Under the pieces are notes generated by a model. The model had not been told where the DNA came from, ran no database searches, and saw only the letters and a program-made list of their open reading frames with translations. Of a stretch of 64,000 nt of DNA, positions 17,565 to 25,516 are shown piece by piece. Positions within the stretch are counted from its first letter, which is position 1. Each line of letters begins with the position of its first letter. Origin of the DNA: an uncultured Planctomycetota bacterium (GTDB lineage: Bacteria; Planctomycetota; Phycisphaerae; UBA1845; UTPLA1); contig CAADGE010000042.1 in the NCBI GenBank assembly GCA_900696465.1, positions 1-64,000 on the forward strand, in the 5' to 3' direction. The translations under genes and the position numbers were made by a program.

Positions 17565-17949
17565 GTTCTCCATTGCCGCCGGAATCATTGAGATCGCCTG
17601 TGAGGAAGCGCGCAAGGCGCACGCAGATCATGTTCGAAGCGTCACCTGCCGCGCCGGTGTGCTGCGACAGGTCGACCCCGAGCTTCTGCACGATGCCTTT
17701 GCGCTGGCTGCTGAAGACACGCCCTGCGCCGGCGCCGAACTGTCCATCGAGCAAATGCCCGTGCACCTGGCCTGCCCCGATTGCGGGCATCGGTTCTCCG
17801 CACATGGCTGGGACTGGCAGTGTCCGAAGTGCGGCCAGGACGCCACCTGCCTCGAAGGCGGCGATGAACTGGACGTGACATCCGTGGAAGTCGATTCGGA
17901 AGCGACGGGAGCGCAAGCGAAGGGAGGCCTCACATGGTCGGCGTCATGA
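17557..17949 (+). CDS. hypA: Hydrogenase nickel-insertion protein HypA
   Basis: A 130-residue HypA. The start at ATG 17557 gives the invariant N-terminus MHEFSIA, whose His2 binds nickel. The structural zinc site is CPDCG plus CPKCG. It delivers Ni to the large subunit together with HypB. The C-terminal tail beyond [11 protein letters not shown] is longer than usual and overlaps the malic-enzyme start by 16 bases, which suggests tight coupling. Confidence 0.93.
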   Translation: MHEFSIAAGIIEIACEEARKAHADHVRSVTCRAGVLRQVDPELLHDAFALAAEDTPCAGAELSIEQMPVHLACPDCGHRFSAHGWDWQCPKCGQDATCLEGGDELDVTSVEVDSEATGAQAKGGLTWSAS

Positions 17950-19634
17950 ACAAACCGAAGTCGGATACCAGGAAGATTACACCCCCCTACGATGGTGTCG
18001 AGCTGCTGCGCGATCCCGTTTACAACAAGGGCCCGGCCTTCTCGCAAGCCGAACGCGAGGCACTCGGCCTGCGCGGTCTTCTGCCACCATCGCAGCTTTC
18101 GCTCGAGCAGCAGGTCTCCCTGGAGCTCGAACACCTGCGTGCCAAGAACGACGATCTGGAGAAATTCATCGGCCTGGCTGCCCTGCAGGATCGCAATGAG
18201 ACGCTCTTTTATCGTGTCGTCGTCGAGAACATGCCGGAGCTGCTGCCGATCGTCTATACCCCGACCGTCGGCAAGGCCTGCCAGCGCTACAGCCACATCT
18301 TCCGGCAGCGACGCGGTGTCTGGATCACCCCGGATGACATCGACCGCATACCCGAACTCCTGCGCAACGCACCCTACCCCGACATCCGCCTGATCGTCGT
18401 CACCGACAATGAGCGAATCCTCGGTCTCGGCGACCAAGGCGCCGGCGGAATGGGCATTCCGATCGGCAAGCTTGCGCTCTACACCGCCGCGGCGGGAATC
18501 CATCCAACGCACTGCCTGCCGGTCTCGCTGGACGTCGGCACCAACAACGCAGAGCTGCTGAACGATCCGTGCTACCTCGGTTATCGCCATCGACGGCTGC
18601 ACGGTGCTCCGTACGACGCTCTCATCGAGGCCTTCGTCGAAGCGGTTAAGGAAGTCTTCCCCCGGGCTGTCATCCAGTGGGAGGACTTCGGACACCACAC
18701 AGCGTTCAACATTCTTGATCGATATCGTCGGCGCGTCCCGAGCTTCAACGACGACATCCAGGGCACCGCCGCTGTCACCCTCGGCGGCATTCTCGCCGCC
18801 CTGCGTGTCACCGGCGGGAAGCTCTCCGATCAGCGCATTGTTTATGCCGGCGCCGGCAATGCAGGCATCGGCATCGCCCGACTGTGCCGCGCCGCCATGC
18901 TCGAAGAATGCACAGACATGCAGAAGGTTCATGCGGCCCAGGCGGTGCTCGACTCACGCGGGCTGGTCTTTGAAGGACGCGAGGTGGACGACCCGCACAA
19001 GCGGGAGTTCATGATGAACCGTGCGGCGATGAAGGCCTACGGTTTCGAAGGCGAGGGCCCGTTCACGCTGCTGGACGTGGTGCGGCGCGTGCGACCGACG
19101 ATCCTCGTGGGCGTCACGGCCAAGGCCGGTACCTTCAACGAGGAGATCATTCGAGAGATGGCCAGACACGCGCCTAGGCCGATCATCCTGCCACTGTCCA
19201 ACCCGACTTCGAAATCGGAGTGCACGCCCGCCGAGGCGCTGCACTGGACGGAAGGCCGGGCGCTGATCGCGACCGGCAGCCCGTTTGCACCCGTGGAGTA
19301 TGACGGCAAGACGCATGTCATCGGTCAGGGTAACAACTGCTTCGTCTTTCCCGGCATCGGCCTGGGTTGCATCCTGAGCGAGACGAGTGAGGTCAGCGAC
19401 GCCGTTTTCATGGTGGCCGCTCGAACGCTGGCCGAAATGGTGACGCCTGAACGCCTCGCGCAGGGAGCGATGTATCCCGATCAGTCGATGATGCGGGAGG
19501 TCAGCCGGCGCATTGCCGGAGCCGTCATCCGCGAGATCCGGGACCGCAACCTCGGTCGCCTCGTCCCGGATGAGGCCGTGGACGAGCTGGTGCAGGAGAA
19601 CATGTGGTATCCGGAGTATGTGTCTTACGTGTGA
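17934..19634 (+). CDS. NAD(P)-dependent malic enzyme
   Basis: A 566-residue malic enzyme of the large MaeA/SfcA type (malate + NAD(P)+ to pyruvate + CO2 + NAD(P)H, reversible at high CO2). Catalytic features: Tyr in [13 protein letters not shown], Lys in [12 protein letters not shown], metal ligands in [11 protein letters not shown] and [10 protein letters not shown], and a nucleotide site at [14 protein letters not shown]. The start ATG 17934 follows GGGAGG by 6 bases and lies inside the hypA end. The gene sits between hypA and hypB, an unusual place that implies co-expression with the hydrogenase and possible sharing of NAD(P)H. Cofactor preference cannot be read with confidence. Confidence 0.93.
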   Translation: MVGVMNKPKSDTRKITPPYDGVELLRDPVYNKGPAFSQAEREALGLRGLLPPSQLSLEQQVSLELEHLRAKNDDLEKFIGLAALQDRNETLFYRVVVENMPELLPIVYTPTVGKACQRYSHIFRQRRGVWITPDDIDRIPELLRNAPYPDIRLIVVTDNERILGLGDQGAGGMGIPIGKLALYTAAAGIHPTHCLPVSLDVGTNNAELLNDPCYLGYRHRRLHGAPYDALIEAFVEAVKEVFPRAVIQWEDFGHHTAFNILDRYRRRVPSFNDDIQGTAAVTLGGILAALRVTGGKLSDQRIVYAGAGNAGIGIARLCRAAMLEECTDMQKVHAAQAVLDSRGLVFEGREVDDPHKREFMMNRAAMKAYGFEGEGPFTLLDVVRRVRPTILVGVTAKAGTFNEEIIREMARHAPRPIILPLSNPTSKSECTPAEALHWTEGRALIATGSPFAPVEYDGKTHVIGQGNNCFVFPGIGLGCILSETSEVSDAVFMVAARTLAEMVTPERLAQGAMYPDQSMMREVSRRIAGAVIREIRDRNLGRLVPDEAVDELVQENMWYPEYVSYV

Positions 19635-19695
19635 TCAGTTCCTGAAGCGGGCGGATTGTCCCGTCGCGCCGAGATCGGCTTCGAGGAGGCGCACC

Positions 19696-20355
19696 GTGAA
19701 CATCAAAATCCTTCGCCGCGTGCTGGAGAAGAATGATTCCGCGGCCGCGGAAAATCGAATCTGGTACAACCGGCATCACATCACCTGCATCAACCTCCTC
19801 GGCGGCGCCGGCAGCGGGAAGACTGCAATCCTCGAAGCCCTCCTGCCCGAACTGCAGACTGAATTGCGCTGCGCCGTTCTCGAAGGCGACCTCGCCACCA
19901 CGCGAGATGCCGATCGAATCGCCGCTCTGAACGTCCCCGTTCTCCAGCTCCTTACCGACGGCGGCTGCCATCTAACGGCCACGCATGTGCAGGCGGCGCT
20001 GCACGAACTTCCGCCGGATTCTCTGGATCTGCTCTTCATCGAGAACGTCGGCAACCCGATCTGCCCGGCGAACTTCGACCTCGGCGAACATCTGCGAATC
20101 AGCGTCCTGAGTGTGGCCGAGGGCGATGACAAACCGAGCAAGTATCCGCTGCTGTTTCGCGATGCGACCTTGGCGCTGATCACCAAGGTCGATCTGCTTC
20201 CCCATGTAAAGTTCGACCTGGCACAGGTCCGTGAGGACTTGCGGCGGCTCAATCCTGCTGTGCGAATCCTCCAGACGAGCGCTCGCACCGGCGAAGGCAT
20301 CGGCGACCTGTCCGCCTGGATCATGGAGCGAGCCCTTTGCCTGACAGCTGTTTGA
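19696..20355 (+). CDS. hypB: Hydrogenase nickel-insertion GTPase HypB
   Basis: A 219-residue GTPase that supplies nickel with HypA. The start is GTG 19696, with GAGGAGG 6 bases upstream. The P loop is GGAGSGKT (36-43). Further motifs are EGDLATTRDADRI, FIENVGNPICPANFDLGE, the switch region SVAEGDDKPSKYP, and TKVDL in place of NKxD. The N-terminal CCxxC high-affinity nickel site and any His-rich stretch are absent, so this is the short form with only the G-domain metal site. The 205-base gap that follows contains the PFOR promoter. Confidence 0.92.
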   Translation: MNIKILRRVLEKNDSAAAENRIWYNRHHITCINLLGGAGSGKTAILEALLPELQTELRCAVLEGDLATTRDADRIAALNVPVLQLLTDGGCHLTATHVQAALHELPPDSLDLLFIENVGNPICPANFDLGEHLRISVLSVAEGDDKPSKYPLLFRDATLALITKVDLLPHVKFDLAQVREDLRRLNPAVRILQTSARTGEGIGDLSAWIMERALCLTAV

Positions 20356-20473
20356 CCAGAATCGAAACACGATAGGTTCTGTTTCCCGCAAAAAATCGTT
20401 CGCGGTGCGGAAAAATCCGTCCTCTGTTCGCTCCTAAGTCCTGCAAAATCCGGTTTTAGCGTCATTGGCCGGG

Positions 20474-20489
20474 TGGTACGCCGGTTGCT
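20474..20489 (+). promoter_or_regulatory. Sigma-54 (-24/-12) promoter for the PFOR genes
   Basis: TGGTACGCCGGTTGCT differs from TGGCACG-N4-TTGCW by one base. GG (20475-20476) and GC (20487-20488) are 10 bases apart. The predicted start near 20500 lies about 60 bases before ATG 20561. The upstream part of the gap (20356-20470) is AT-richer than its surroundings and contains CGGAAAAATCCG, a small palindrome of unknown role. Confidence 0.65.
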
Positions 20490-20560
20490 ATCTGTCTTTC
20501 CGACCGCTTCTGCGCCGGCCGGTTAGCAAAAGACGGAGTAGCCACAGGAGGACGTGCCCC

Positions 20561-21496
20561 ATGGTCGCTGCAAGTTATCGACTGCCCGTCAAAGATGAAC
20601 TGGGCTTCTGCAACGTCTTTCTCTCGGCCCTCGGCGGCGACGGCGCCAACATGGCCGGCAAGCTGCTTTTCAAGATCGGCTGCAAGATGTTCGGCCTCGA
20701 CGGTGGTTTCGATGCCAGGTACGGCTCTGAAAAGAAAGGCACGGCCACGGATGTGTCCGTGCGGTTCTGTGAGGTCGGCACGCCGGTGCGACAGTCCGGC
20801 CCGACGCGCCGGCCGAATTATCTGGTTGTGTTTCATGACGACTTGATCACCCCGCTCGACCTGGGCCGTGGTCTGCACGACGGCGCCGTGTGCATCGTCA
20901 ATACGATTCAGCCGCCGTCGGAGATCCGCAAGCTGCTCCGGCTGCACAGCGGAAAGATCATCTGCCTGGACGCCACCAAGATCGCGGTTCAGACTCGAAG
21001 CCGGCTCAACATGCCGCTGGTCGGCGTCCTTTGTCATGAGATTGGCTTCCCGGATGAGCAGATCACCAAGGTTATCGCCGATCAGTGGCCGAAGGCGGCG
21101 GAAGCGAATCTCGCCGCCTACGCCGCGGCCATCGAGCATCTGGAGACCGAAACTTTCGATGCGGATGACCGGTTCCCGCTGACGGAGCCGACCTCAATTT
21201 ACGGTCCCATCGGCTGGCGCAACATGCTCAACGGCGGAACGATCGACGCGATCAAGTTCACGACGATCAATCGAGATAACCGCATCGCGGGGCGCGGACA
21301 TGTACCGAAGTTCGACGCCGCGGCGTGCAACAGTTGCGGCATCTGCCTGACGGTGTGCAGCGACCCTGGCGGCCTGCTCTGGCGACAAGGCAGAATGGAA
21401 GGCATCGATCCGCTCTTCTGCAAGGGCTGCATGCGGTGCGTCGAGGTCTGTCCAGAGACGAAGAAGGGTAAGGCGCTGACAACGGACTATGCGTAA
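20561..21496 (+). CDS. Pyruvate:ferredoxin oxidoreductase gamma-delta fusion
   Basis: A 311-residue fusion of the gamma domain (about 15-190; LSALGGDGANMAGKLL, VVFHDDLITP) and a two-cluster ferredoxin delta domain. Cluster ligands are C256, C259, C262, C266 and C287, C290, C293, C297; the second group reads CMRCVEVCP. In the four-subunit archaeal type these are separate proteins. AGGAGG lies 9 bases before ATG 20561. It pairs with the alpha-beta fusion encoded next. Together they oxidise pyruvate to acetyl-CoA and CO2 with ferredoxin, or make pyruvate in reverse. Specificity for pyruvate over other 2-oxoacids is inferred. Confidence 0.88.
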   Translation: MVAASYRLPVKDELGFCNVFLSALGGDGANMAGKLLFKIGCKMFGLDGGFDARYGSEKKGTATDVSVRFCEVGTPVRQSGPTRRPNYLVVFHDDLITPLDLGRGLHDGAVCIVNTIQPPSEIRKLLRLHSGKIICLDATKIAVQTRSRLNMPLVGVLCHEIGFPDEQITKVIADQWPKAAEANLAAYAAAIEHLETETFDADDRFPLTEPTSIYGPIGWRNMLNGGTIDAIKFTTINRDNRIAGRGHVPKFDAAACNSCGICLTVCSDPGGLLWRQGRMEGIDPLFCKGCMRCVEVCPETKKGKALTTDYA

Positions 21497-21549
21497 GTGC
21501 GGAACGCAAATTCGAAAACGCCGAGCAACGATTACCACACGGTGACACG

Positions 21550-23916
21550 ATGACGACTCAATTGATCGAACCGCCCAGGAAACAAACAAAGAACTCGACT
21601 GCGCCGCAGCAGCCGTGGATCGGAAACGGCAACGAGGCCGTTGCCCGGGCAATCATCGAGATCGGGTACGACCTCGAGGGGTACTATCCGATCACGCCGT
21701 CGTCCGACGCCGGCGAGGAAGTATCGAAAGCGTTCGCGCGCGGCGAGACGGACATTGCCTTTGTCGTCGGCACGAGCGAACTCGCTGCGCTGGGCATCTG
21801 CGCCGGCGCGGCGGTCGCCGGTGGCCGGGTGGTCGATGTCACCAGTGCCAACGGCCTCCTGCTCAAGGCCGAGCAGATGCCGGCCATCTCCGGACTCGGC
21901 CTGCCGATGGTTCTCAATCTTTCGACGCGGGACGTCTCCGCGCCGCTGAACATCAAGAACGGCCACAGCGACCTGTATGCCACCCTCGGCTGGGGCTGGA
22001 TGATCTTCATGGCCCCGACGGTGCAGGCCGCCTACGACATGAACGTCATCGCCATCAAGGTCGCCGAGGCGGTCAATCTGCCCGCCATCGTCGCCTACGA
22101 CGGCTTCCATACATCGCACGCCAATCGGCGCATAGAGGTCTTCGCCGATCGTGAGGATGTGCGTCGCTTTGTCGGCCCGCCGCCCTTCAAGGCGACGCTG
22201 GAGAAGAAAGGTGATCGGTTCAGTCTGCTCGATGTGGCCCATCCGCGGACCTTCGGGCCGTACATGAACGACGACCTGATCAATGCAAAGGTGCAGATGG
22301 ACCTCAAGTTCGATCAGGCGTTCAAGCTCATCCCGAAGATCTTTGACGAATATGCGAAGCTGACGGGGCGACGCTACGGTTACGTGCAGCAGTACGGCGA
22401 CCGGGAGGCGTCGCGCTGCCTGGTCGCACTGAACACCGCCGGCGAGGCCGCGAAGGACGCCGTCGATCATCTCGCCGCACAGGGTGAGCCGGTGAATCTT
22501 GTTATCCCGATGGTGCTGCGACCATGGCCAGAGGCGGAGCTGGTCGAGGCCATCGGCCACGCTGATCAAATCATCGTCGCCGAGCGTGCCAGCCAGTACG
22601 GCGCAAACAACTATCTTGCCAATGAACTCGGCGCAGCCCTGCAGCGACATGGCAATGATGCACGAATCATCCAGCGGACCTACGGCATCGGCGGGCTGAA
22701 TTTCACGATGGACGATGCCCTGGTGCTCTATTCGGAATGCGGAACGCGGAATGGGGAGCGCGGGTCGAAAGGCAGCGTTGTGACGGACGCCGGATCGCTC
22801 CGAAATCCAAAATCCGAAATCCGAAATGAGCGCGGTGATCGCCCCTCCTTCAGCTTCGCCCCACACAAGACCTACCACGGCGCATGGCCCGGTGATCCGT
22901 CGTACGACCCGCCGGACACGCTGGTGCCGCTGACGGTCAACGAGTGCAGTCTCAATGCCGGCATGAACGGCAAGGTGAACCTCAAGGAGTTGTCGAAGAT
23001 GCCGGTGCGCTTCGACAAGCACAGCGCCTGCCCAGGCTGCGGTATCTTCACCAGCTTGAACCTGTTCCTGCGCGGAATCGACGGCCACGTTGTACTGCTC
23101 TTCAACACCGGCTGCGGCATGGTCGTCACCACGGGCTATCCGCTCACCAGCTTCAAGGTGCCGTACTTCCACAACCTGTTCCACAACAACAGCAGTACGG
23201 CCACGGGCGTCGTGGAGATGATCCGTCGATTTCAACGGCGCGGCGAGCTGCCGGACGAGATCACGGTCATCTCCGTTTCGGGCGACGGCGGCGATGATAT
23301 CGGCATGGATCAGGTCATCGGTGCGGCCCTGCGGAATGACCCATTCATCCATTTTGAGTACGACAACAAGGGCTACATGAACACCGGCGCCCAGCTCTGC
23401 TACAGCGGCTTCAAGGGTCAGAAGAACAGCAACGCCCACTTTGGCCCTCAGCAGCGTGGTAAGACGACGCACCACAAGGACATCATCGAAATCCTCCGCG
23501 GCACCTTTGCGCCGTATCTCGCTACGTGCGCCGAGTCACACGGCCTGGACATGATCCGCAAAGCCCGCAAGGCGCAGGCAACGGTACGAGCCGGCGGCTT
23601 CGCCTTCGTGAAGACGCTGTCCGTCTGTCCGCTGAACTGGGGCATGGATGAGCACGTCGGTCCGTCGGCGGTCGAGGCGGCGGTCAACGCCTGCATGCAC
23701 CCACTCTTCGAGATCGAGCACGGCATCACGAAGATCACGGTGGACCCCGAAGCAAGCGGAAAGAGAATCTCCGCCGGCGAGGCCTTCAACAAGATGGGCG
23801 GCGCCTTCGCGCATCTGAGCAAACCGGAATTCGCCGATCTGCTCGCCGAGGTGCAGGAAGAAATCAACCGCCGATGGACGCGGCTCAAGGCCATGTCGCA
23901 GCACGAGCTGCTCTGA
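21550..23916 (+). CDS. Pyruvate:ferredoxin oxidoreductase alpha-beta fusion
   Basis: A 788-residue fusion. The alpha part (about 20-390) has YYPITPSSDAGEE, EQMPAISGLGLP and RASQYGANNYLANE. The beta part (about 470-780) has the cluster motif SACPGCG, NTGCGMV and LSVCPLNW, and the TPP-binding GDGGDDIGMDQVIGAALRND with the following N-K-GYMNTG. Between the halves is a linker at about 394-430 built partly from the repeats at 22732-22828, an unusual case of repeat DNA read in frame. A weak GGTGA precedes ATG 21550. It is the catalytic partner of the gamma-delta protein and probably co-transcribed from the promoter at 20474. Confidence 0.9.
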   Translation: MTTQLIEPPRKQTKNSTAPQQPWIGNGNEAVARAIIEIGYDLEGYYPITPSSDAGEEVSKAFARGETDIAFVVGTSELAALGICAGAAVAGGRVVDVTSANGLLLKAEQMPAISGLGLPMVLNLSTRDVSAPLNIKNGHSDLYATLGWGWMIFMAPTVQAAYDMNVIAIKVAEAVNLPAIVAYDGFHTSHANRRIEVFADREDVRRFVGPPPFKATLEKKGDRFSLLDVAHPRTFGPYMNDDLINAKVQMDLKFDQAFKLIPKIFDEYAKLTGRRYGYVQQYGDREASRCLVALNTAGEAAKDAVDHLAAQGEPVNLVIPMVLRPWPEAELVEAIGHADQIIVAERASQYGANNYLANELGAALQRHGNDARIIQRTYGIGGLNFTMDDALVLYSECGTRNGERGSKGSVVTDAGSLRNPKSEIRNERGDRPSFSFAPHKTYHGAWPGDPSYDPPDTLVPLTVNECSLNAGMNGKVNLKELSKMPVRFDKHSACPGCGIFTSLNLFLRGIDGHVVLLFNTGCGMVVTTGYPLTSFKVPYFHNLFHNNSSTATGVVEMIRRFQRRGELPDEITVISVSGDGGDDIGMDQVIGAALRNDPFIHFEYDNKGYMNTGAQLCYSGFKGQKNSNAHFGPQQRGKTTHHKDIIEILRGTFAPYLATCAESHGLDMIRKARKAQATVRAGGFAFVKTLSVCPLNWGMDEHVGPSAVEAAVNACMHPLFEIEHGITKITVDPEASGKRISAGEAFNKMGGAFAHLSKPEFADLLAEVQEEINRRWTRLKAMSQHELL
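22732..22757 (+). repeat. In-frame CGGAATGCGGAAC-type repeat in the PFOR linker
   Basis: TCGGAATGCGGAACGCGGAA contains three tandem degenerate copies of a GCGGAAT unit. It lies in the alpha-beta linker and encodes ECGTRNGE, which has no counterpart expected in PFOR. It is about 40 bases from a second repeat of the AAATCC family. Confidence 0.5.
22799..22828 (+). repeat. In-frame AAATCC-type repeat (peptide RNPKSEIRN) in the PFOR linker
   Basis: Four degenerate copies of a 7-8 base unit (CGAAATC, CAAAATC, CGAAATC, CGAAATG) read in frame as RNPKSEIRNE. The same family appears at 30317-30348 (inverted), 61361-61400 and 62211-62243. The AT-rich words stand out against the GC-rich surroundings. 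Confidence 0.6.
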
Positions 23917-24039
23917 CGGCCAAACGCCGCCCTGCACCTGCACGCGCCGCCTATAATCCGCTGCTCGATGCGGCATCGCGCCCGCAACCTCGAACTACCG
24001 GCACGTGAATTGCTGCATTCCTGTCGCAGGAGGTGTGCC

Positions 24040-24750
24040 ATGGCCATCCAAGTCAGTACCGTCAACCCCGAAATCGGCCGAGTCGTCGAACGCCAGTTGC
24101 GGAACTGGGAAATCGCCCGGCAACAGCAAACCGCATCCCCACTTCAACCCGGTCAGCAGGTGGCAGAGTTCATCGCTGTCAGCCGCGCGGTCGGTCTACC
24201 CGGCGATGAGGTGGCTTCGCTGCTCAACCTGCGTCTTGGCTGGCCGGTCTTCGATCGAGAAATCCTTCAGGCGATGGCCGGTGATGACGCCTATCGTAAA
24301 GAACTTTACGAGGCCATGGATGGGCGAGACCTGACATGGCTGGAGGAGATCCTGCTCTCCATCACGTCCGGTCCCGGCGGCCGGGACGATTACTTCAAGC
24401 GACTCTCTGAAACCATCCTGACCCTGGCGAGGAAGGGTCATGCCATTTTCCTCGGGCGAGCGGCGGATCTGATCCTGCCGCGCGGCGTAGGTCTGCGCGT
24501 CCGCATCACCGCGACGCGCGACTACTGCATCCGCACTTACGCATCCCGGCTTGGCATTACCTACGAGAAAGCGGTGCGCGAAGTGGAGGAGATCGAGCAC
24601 GAGCGTGCCCGATTCATCCGGCACCACTTCCATATCGAAGCGAGCGAGCAGACCCGGCATGACCTGATCATCAACATGGAGCACTACAACGCCCAACAGG
24701 CAGCTGACATCATCATGACGGCCCTGCGATGTCGAGGCGTCATCGCCTGA
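24040..24750 (+). CDS. Cytidylate-kinase-like protein
   Basis: A 236-residue protein of the cytidylate kinase-like family. The start ATG 24040 follows AGGAGG by 6 bases. The P-loop region aligns as VSRAVGLPGDEVASLL, but the usual GSGGxxIA becomes GLPGDEVA, so nucleotide binding may be weakened. Next come LGWPVFDREIL, a lid-like part GRDDYFKRLSETI, and AIFLGRAADLILPRG, then the arginine-rich KAVREVEEIEHERARFIRHHF typical of the family. It is probably the third gene after the PFOR pair. A TATAAT at 23952 has no -35 partner. The role in this operon is unknown. Confidence 0.72.
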   Translation: MAIQVSTVNPEIGRVVERQLRNWEIARQQQTASPLQPGQQVAEFIAVSRAVGLPGDEVASLLNLRLGWPVFDREILQAMAGDDAYRKELYEAMDGRDLTWLEEILLSITSGPGGRDDYFKRLSETILTLARKGHAIFLGRAADLILPRGVGLRVRITATRDYCIRTYASRLGITYEKAVREVEEIEHERARFIRHHFHIEASEQTRHDLIINMEHYNAQQAADIIMTALRCRGVIA

Positions 24751-24811
24751 TTGACCGCAGCACCAGCCCTCCGGTCGACGCTGCCAACAGTCCTGAAAGG
24801 CAGGTACTGCC

Positions 24812-25516
24812 ATGAAGCGTTCCACGCTGAACTACGTCGTTGATTTTGCAACGTTCGTCCTCATACTCGCGATGGTCTGCACCGGCCTGATCCTCGCCTT
24901 CGTCCTTCCGCCGGGAAGCGGCGGCCGCGGTGGTGGTTCGGCGAGTGTCCTCTGGAGCTGGACGCGCCATGACTGGGGCGACCTGCACTTCTGGATCGCC
25001 GTTGGACTCGCCGCGCTCCTGATTCTCCACGTAGCCCTTCATTGGAGCTGGGTATGCGGGATCACCCGGCACCTGCTCGGCCTGGCGAACAACATGAATG
25101 CTTCGAAATGGAAGCAGAATCTGGCCGGCGTTGCATTTCTTGCCTCGATGGTCGTCCTGCTCGGTGGATTCACGCTGTTGGCCCGGGCGTCCGTGGAACA
25201 GCAAGATTCGCAAGGCGAACGATTCCGCAAGGGACAGGTCGCGACCGGGCACTTCGGCAATGCTCGCGAGTCGTCCGGCAGAGCTTCGCAGCATTCACTT
25301 CAGGTGCGCGGCTCCATGACGCTGAAGGAACTCTCCGAAGAATCCGGGGTGCCGTTGAATACGCTCCTTGCACGGCTGAACCTTCCCGATGATGTCTCCG
25401 CAGACGACCAGCTCGGCCGGCTGCGAAGGAAACACGGTTTTACGATGTCCGATGTACGGCGCGCGGCTGGCGCTGCACCATCCGGCAATCACGAGCGCGA
25501 GGAGGCGCAGCCATGA
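24812..25516 (+). CDS. DUF4405-type membrane protein with C-terminal helical domain
   Basis: A 234-residue membrane protein with three helices (about 9-32, 56-79 and 104-125). The H-rich pair HDWGDLHFW and ILHVALHWSWV resembles the heme-b-binding helices of DUF4405 / cytochrome b-like proteins. The C-terminal part (about 168-216: MTLKELSEESGVPLNTLL, LPDDVSADDQLGRLRRKHGFTMSDVR) is a small soluble domain often found at the end of such redox membrane proteins. It may pass electrons between the quinone pool and the soluble redox module upstream, which would complement the RegB-like kinase. It overlaps the next gene (ATGA). Confidence 0.68.
   Translation: MKRSTLNYVVDFATFVLILAMVCTGLILAFVLPPGSGGRGGGSASVLWSWTRHDWGDLHFWIAVGLAALLILHVALHWSWVCGITRHLLGLANNMNASKWKQNLAGVAFLASMVVLLGGFTLLARASVEQQDSQGERFRKGQVATGHFGNARESSGRASQHSLQVRGSMTLKELSEESGVPLNTLLARLNLPDDVSADDQLGRLRRKHGFTMSDVRRAAGAAPSGNHEREEAQP

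Noticed and set aside
20418-20429. CGGAAAAATCCG as a terminator after hypB
   Set aside because: The stem is only four base pairs with no following T tract.
22732-22828. Possible CRISPR or assembly artefact in the PFOR linker
   Set aside because: Units are 7-8 bases and degenerate with no spacers, and the reading frame is kept through both, so it is neither a CRISPR nor an evident frameshift.
21532-23475. Long antisense open frame (647 codons) opposite the PFOR alpha-beta gene
   Set aside because: It lies wholly within a well-recognised gene, has His/Val/Asp-rich shadow composition and no family motif. It is an effect of high GC at third positions.
23952-23957. TATAAT just before the cytidylate-kinase-like gene, considered as a separate promoter
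   Set aside because: No -35-like hexamer at 16-19 bases upstream; probably chance, so the gene may simply follow PFOR.
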